This document shows, piece after piece, positions 60,970 through 64,000 of a stretch of DNA of 64,000 nucleotides. Below the pieces are notes generated by a model that saw nothing but the letters and a program-made list of their open reading frames with translations, was not told the origin of the DNA and made no database searches. Position 1 is the stretch's first letter. Every line of letters begins with the position of its first letter. The stretch comes from Pseudomonas sp. IB20. Lineage in GTDB: Bacteria; Pseudomonadota; Gammaproteobacteria; Pseudomonadales; Pseudomonadaceae. The DNA is taken from the NCBI RefSeq assembly GCF_009707325.1, contig NZ_CP046103.1:4536744-4600743 (forward strand), given 5' to 3'. The position numbers and the translations under genes are program-made.

Positions 60970-61740
60970 ATGAATACATCAGGTGATCGACTAAAAGCAC
61001 TACTGCGGGAAGTTCATCTTTCCGCCTCCGACTTCGCCAAGAACCGCGGCGTCACGCCTCAACACGTGAACAACTGGTTCAAACGCGGCGTGCCCATGGG
61101 CCGACTCAACGAGATCGCAGAACTGCTCTGCGTCTCCAGCCGTTGGCTACGCACCGGCGAAGGCCCCAAACACCCACCGGCCAACTTTCTACTCGAAGGG
61201 CCCGCCACAAGCAAAGGACTGCGCACCCGCGAAGAAAGCGGCAAATACCTCACAGGCCCCGCCTGCCTCCCGGAAAAACTCGACGTGGAGATCGCCCTCC
61301 ACCCCACCTTCACCTCCACCGAGCGCATCCGCGTCTCCCTGCACACCCTCAAAGCCCTCAACGTAAACCCCGACCGCGCCGTAGGCGCCTACATGGTCGA
61401 CAACAGCATGATCGACATCATCCAACAAGGCGCCACCCTCGCCATCGACCGCGGTCGCAGCCAAATCACCGACGGCGAAATCTACGCCGTCGAACACGAC
61501 GGCATGCTGCGCATCAAATACCTCTACAACCGCCCCGGCGGCGGCCTGCGCATGCGCAGCCACAACGCCAGCGAACACCCAGACGAATACCTCACCCACG
61601 AGCAACGCTTTGAGCAGAACTTCGAGATCGTGGGCTGGGTGTTCTGGTGGTCGACCCTGAACAACCGCCGACCGGTGCCGCTTGACGAACACCTGCTGGG
61701 CTGGGAAGGCTCTAAATCGGACCCGGAGGTAGGCATGTGA
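60970..61740 (+). CDS. S24 (LexA/CI-type) transcriptional repressor
   Basis: A 256-residue regulator with an N-terminal helix-turn-helix (about residues 7-60, LKALLREVHLSASDFAKNRG and TPQHVNNWFKRG) and a C-terminal S24 peptidase-like domain (about 130-235). The putative catalytic Ser is in VDNSM and the Lys in LRIKYLYN. Phage CI and PrtR-type repressors self-cleave after DNA damage; whether this one does is untested, because an obvious Ala-Gly site was not located. ATG 60970 is used. No phage genes adjoin it in the window. Confidence 0.85.
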   Translation: MNTSGDRLKALLREVHLSASDFAKNRGVTPQHVNNWFKRGVPMGRLNEIAELLCVSSRWLRTGEGPKHPPANFLLEGPATSKGLRTREESGKYLTGPACLPEKLDVEIALHPTFTSTERIRVSLHTLKALNVNPDRAVGAYMVDNSMIDIIQQGATLAIDRGRSQITDGEIYAVEHDGMLRIKYLYNRPGGGLRMRSHNASEHPDEYLTHEQRFEQNFEIVGWVFWWSTLNNRRPVPLDEHLLGWEGSKSDPEVGM

Positions 61741-61756
61741 GGTGAATGTGGGTATC

Positions 61757-61855
61757 ATGCGCCGCACATTTGGCAGGGGTGGCTTTGCGCTATCTAACCT
61801 GCTGGGCGATGCGGAGGAGTTCCCGCAGATGCCCCTACTATTCAGCCAGACGTGA
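61757..61855 (+). CDS. Small open frame downstream of the S24 gene
   Basis: A 32-codon frame, MRRTFGRGGFALSNLLGDAE followed by EFPQMPLLFSQT. It lacks a clear ribosome binding site and family. It precedes a strong terminator (61919-61945), so the interval 61741-61945 is either a short coding tail of the S24 transcript or a small RNA. Confidence 0.2.
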   Translation: MRRTFGRGGFALSNLLGDAEEFPQMPLLFSQT

Positions 61856-61918
61856 TGTTGGCTGAGCGATTTGAAGGCTGGTGAGGCTTGTCAAAAACAA
61901 GCTGAAGCAGTCCCCGAG

Positions 61919-61945
61919 AAGCCGGCCACAAGCCGGCTTTTTAAT
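61919..61945 (+). terminator. Rho-independent terminator after the S24 region
   Basis: AAGCCGGC, loop CACAA, GCCGGC followed by TTTTTAATT: a strong stem with a T-run, about 180 bp after the S24 stop. On the other strand the AA/TT flanks make it weaker. Confidence 0.85.
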
Positions 61946-62030
61946 TGTCCGAAATAATCCTATCCCATCCAAGAATCTTCCTGATAGCAGTCCAAACAGC
62001 TGTTGGACAATTGAAATAAGCAAAGGTGTA

Positions 62031-62267
62031 TCACCTCGGCTGCAAACACCCCACAGCCCGATCCGCCACCATCTTCGCCATCTCCACCAAATGCATCACC
62101 GCCCGATGCGGCGCACCCAGCGGTTCACCAAGCGCCTGCGATGTAGCCACCGCACACTGCAGCAACTCGGCCACCCTCACCCAAGCATCTTCAAAGCTCA
62201 GTTCTTCATTAACAGTAAATGGCTTAGTCGCAGCCGATGAGGGTAAATCCGAAACAATGTTATCCAT
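62031..62267 (-). CDS. DUF6124/DUF3077-like small protein
   Basis: A 78-residue soluble, probably helical protein (MDNIVSDLPSSAATKPFTVN, then ELSFEDAWVRVAELLQCAVA). The LSFEDAWVRVAELL and HRAVMHLVEMAKMV segments match the small DUF3077/DUF6124 proteins common in Pseudomonas; function unknown. Start ATG 62267. A long structured leader (62268-62512) precedes it on the same strand. Confidence 0.75.
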   Translation of the reverse strand: MDNIVSDLPSSAATKPFTVNEELSFEDAWVRVAELLQCAVATSQALGEPLGAPHRAVMHLVEMAKMVADRAVGCLQPR

Positions 62268-62512
62268 AGAAAACCTCTAGCGGAAAGTGAAAACCACCGT
62301 CCTTTCGCGACTAAACGAGCAGAGGTGGCGGCTGTACGCAGGTTAGTCGACCGGCCGCTAGGCACCGGCGCACCCGAAGGTGCCCTGCGCACAGCCACCA
62401 TAAAGTGCAGGTGAGGAGACACCTGGCTTTGGGATGGCGCGTGCGCCTAGCGAAGTCCGGGCGACTAAACCCGATCACTGAATAGGCAGTGACGATCCGC
62501 AGCCTAGTCGCG
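62268..62512 (-). promoter_or_regulatory. Structured 5' leader of the DUF6124 gene
   Basis: About 245 nt with no convincing coding frame. On the mRNA: a CGACTA/TAGTCG pair (62510-62505 with 62467-62462) encloses a CACTG hairpin; a second CGACTA/TAGTCG pair (62349-62344 with 62313-62308) lies near the start codon; a long bulged stem (62399-62385 with 62341-62324) encloses a GCACC-TTCG-GGTGC tetraloop hairpin. Frames in it (for example 62198-62422) look like by-products of the structure. The remaining 62513-62719 holds the region between this leader and the hydrolase gene; I see no gene in it. Confidence 0.55.
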
Positions 62513-62719
62513 AGATTTTGCTGGCGCAAGCCGCTGGGATTCTCTAGGAAACGTCCTGCAAATGAAAGGGACGGGTACTGCTGGCCCTCCAACCATTGTC
62601 CCCCCCTGAGTTGACGGTATTACCCATCCCACCCAATTTATCCCCCGCCACCCACCCATTAATCTGTGCCCATGTTGAACGCAACACCCAACCCACCTAA
62701 ACAAAAAAAGGATTCAACC

Positions 62720-63352
62720 ATGAGCACTCCAACCTACAACCGCTTGAACAAAGACGACGCCGTAGTCCTGTTGGTCGACCACCAAACCGGCCTGATCTCG
62801 CTGGTGCGGGACTTCTCCCCCAACGAGTTCAAGAACAACGTGCTGGCCCTGGCTGACTTGGCCAAGTTCTTCAACCTGCCGACCATCCTCACCACCAGTT
62901 TCGAGCAAGGCCCTAACGGCCCGTTGGTGCCGGAGCTGAAGGAGATGTTCCCGCAGGCGCCGTATATCGCTCGCCCTGGTCAGATTAATGCCTGGGATAA
63001 CGCGGATTTCGTTAAGGCGGTCAAGGCGACTGGGCGTAAGCAGATCATCATTGCGGGTGTGGTGACGGATGTGTGTGTGGCGTTCCCGACGTTGTCGGCG
63101 CTGGCGGAGGGGTTTGAGGTGTTTGTGGTGACGGATGCATCGGGCACGTTTAATACCACGGTGCAGCAGGCGGCGTGGAGCCGGATGACGCAGGCGGGGG
63201 CGCAGTTGATGAATTGGTTTTCGGTGGCGTGTGAGTTGCAGGGTGACTGGCGCAATGACATGGAAGGGTTGGGGAATTTGTTGTCTCAGCGGATTCCTAA
63301 TTATCGGAATTTGATGAATGGGTATGCGGCGGTGACGGCGCGTCAGGGATGA
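62720..63352 (+). CDS. ycaC: YcaC-type isochorismatase-family hydrolase
   Basis: A 210-residue cysteine hydrolase-fold protein. The triad residues are Asp in LLVDHQTGLISL, Lys in the mid region and Cys in GVVTDVCVAFPTLSA, as in E. coli YcaC (about 208 residues), whose physiological substrate is unknown. ATG 62720 has AAAGGA 6-7 nt upstream; 18 earlier in-frame codons are not family-like. It is monocistronic, with a REP-containing repeat downstream. Confidence 0.9.
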   Translation: MSTPTYNRLNKDDAVVLLVDHQTGLISLVRDFSPNEFKNNVLALADLAKFFNLPTILTTSFEQGPNGPLVPELKEMFPQAPYIARPGQINAWDNADFVKAVKATGRKQIIIAGVVTDVCVAFPTLSALAEGFEVFVVTDASGTFNTTVQQAAWSRMTQAGAQLMNWFSVACELQGDWRNDMEGLGNLLSQRIPNYRNLMNGYAAVTARQG

Positions 63353-63365
63353 GGTTGATAGCCTT

Positions 63366-63553
63366 TGTGGGGAGTGGGCTTGCCCGCTCCCACAGGGGTC
63401 ATGTTTGCCTTTGAAGCAGCGGAGTTTCTCAGTCGAGGATCAAGTGCGGTAGAAACCGGCTGGAGTTGTCCCGCTCCCACAGGGGTCATGTTTGCCTTTG
63501 AAGCAGCGGAGTTTCTCAGTCGAGGATCAAGTGCGGTAGAAACCGGCTGGAGT
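63366..63553. repeat. REP hairpin plus 84-bp direct duplication of a gene 3' end
   Basis: A REP hairpin (63366-63394, TGTGGGGAGT to CCCACA) overlaps an 84-bp block (63383-63466) that is repeated identically at 63470-63553, 3 bp after it. The block holds half of the REP plus 38 bp that end the leftward glutathionylspermidine synthase-like gene, including its stop (63516-63518; duplicate stop at 63429-63431). Confidence 0.92.
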
Positions 63554-64000
63554 CTTTGGTGATCAAGCTATTGTCTTCTCGCACGCCAATCCCGGCGGCT
63601 TGATCGCCGATCACCCAGGACCCGATCAGTGTGTAGCTGTCACCAAAGCGCGGCAGCGGTGCGAATTCCTGGAGGATGAACGGCGCGTCGGTGTAGGGGC
63701 CGTCTTCTTTTACGATCAGGCCGTCGGCGGTTTGCAGTTCGATGTTGGCGCCTTCGCGGGAGAAGAACGGTTTGCGCACCCAGCCCTTTGGCACGGCTTT
63801 GCCGGGGTCGGTATCCAGGTGGGAGGCGAGCAGGTTGGGGTGGCCTTTGTTGAATTCCCACAACAGCGGCAGGATGCCTTTGTTGGAGAGGATGGATTTC
63901 CAGGCGGGCTCGAAAAACTGGGTATCGCACTGGGCAATCGCGGCGCCGAAGGGCTCGTGGAAGATGAATTCCCAGGCGTGCAGTTTGAACAGGTGGGGAA
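63516..64000 (-). CDS. Glutathionylspermidine synthase-like ATP-grasp protein (3' part; gene enters from the right edge)
   Basis: 161 codons of the C-terminal part; the start lies beyond the window. Blocks such as FFEPAWKSILSNKGILPLLW, KPFFSREGANIELQ and GSWVIGDQAAGIGVREDNSL match the GSP_synth (YgiC/YjfC) family, which has an ATP-grasp fold and forms amide bonds; the physiological product of this subgroup is not settled. Its final codons are duplicated downstream. Confidence 0.88.
   Translation of the reverse strand, partial: PHLFKLHAWEFIFHEPFGAAIAQCDTQFFEPAWKSILSNKGILPLLWEFNKGHPNLLASHLDTDPGKAVPKGWVRKPFFSREGANIELQTADGLIVKEDGPYTDAPFILQEFAPLPRFGDSYTLIGSWVIGDQAAGIGVREDNSLITKDSSRFLPHLILD

Noticed and set aside
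62198..62422. Leftward 74-codon frame overlapping the DUF6124 leader
   Set aside because: It lies in the region of paired stems and its Arg/Pro-rich peptide looks like a by-product of the GC-rich structure. The DUF6124 frame in the same place has a family match.
63365..63562. Rightward 65-codon frame with a repeated MFAFEAAEFLSRGSS segment
   Set aside because: Its repetition is caused by the 84-bp DNA duplication. The opposite strand encodes the true gene end.
1..64000. CRISPR arrays, tRNA genes, rRNA genes, complete prophage
   Set aside because: No regularly spaced repeats of the right size, no tRNA-like cloverleaf termini and no structural phage genes were seen. The REP units are dispersed and paired, not arrayed.

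Overview
The window is about 64 kb of chromosomal DNA from a Pseudomonas, most likely of the P. fluorescens group. The evidence is the high GC content, the gene order, which from memory follows P. aeruginosa PAO1 from roughly PA3965 to PA4031, and many copies of the REP sequence typical of fluorescent pseudomonads (a TGTGGGAGCTGGCTTGCCTG-type unit, often as inverted pairs). I found no rRNA, tRNA, CRISPR array or replication origin.

Layout. 1-8.8 kb: a frameshifted secreted protein, an Lrp/AsnC regulator, a DUF2788 protein, a 23S rRNA pseudouridine synthase, AMP nucleosidase, an AidB-type acyl-CoA dehydrogenase and the hybrid sensor kinase LadS. 9-16 kb: thiD-thiE-hemL (thiamine and heme precursors), a Sel1-repeat protein, miaB, phoH and ybeY. 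16-24.5 kb: corC-lnt, a YdcF-type protein and leuS-lptE-holA. 24.7-31 kb: the small ribosome-rescue gene arfA, a lytic transglycosylase, an LD-carboxypeptidase and the lipoate-peptidoglycan cluster dacC-ybeD-lipB-lipA. 31-39 kb: the cell-elongation cluster, transcribed leftward as proA-nadD-rsfS-rlmH-mrdA-rodA-mltB-rlpA. 39-48.6 kb: a DNA glycosylase, a DedA-PAP2 fusion, a LON-domain protein, LrgAB, a MaoC dehydratase, a MORN-repeat/C13-protease lipoprotein, and mpl-ubiX-yceK-like.

48.6-58.3 kb holds the main disturbance. An IS5-type transposase remnant and a fragment resembling part of a large Pseudomonas toxin lie between mpl and the ethanolamine regulator gene eatR, and eatR has lost the end that should encode its DNA-binding domain. 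The divergent ethanolamine genes (exaC, eat, eutB, eutC) are intact and retain a sigma54 promoter with two upstream enhancer-like sites.

58.4-64 kb: a DedA protein, an MtfA-type peptidase, inorganic pyrophosphatase, a solitary S24/CI-type repressor with an operator-like dyad, a DUF6124 gene with a long structured leader, a YcaC-type hydrolase and the end of a glutathionylspermidine synthase-like gene.

Most of the window is conserved core genome. The unusual parts are the eatR scar, two REP-linked tandem duplications that copy the 3' ends of neighbouring genes, several hairpins placed on start codons or inside genes (arfA, ydcF-like), and the structured DUF6124 leader. I found no clearly new multi-gene system. 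All family and synteny assignments come from reading the sequence and from memory, not from searches.
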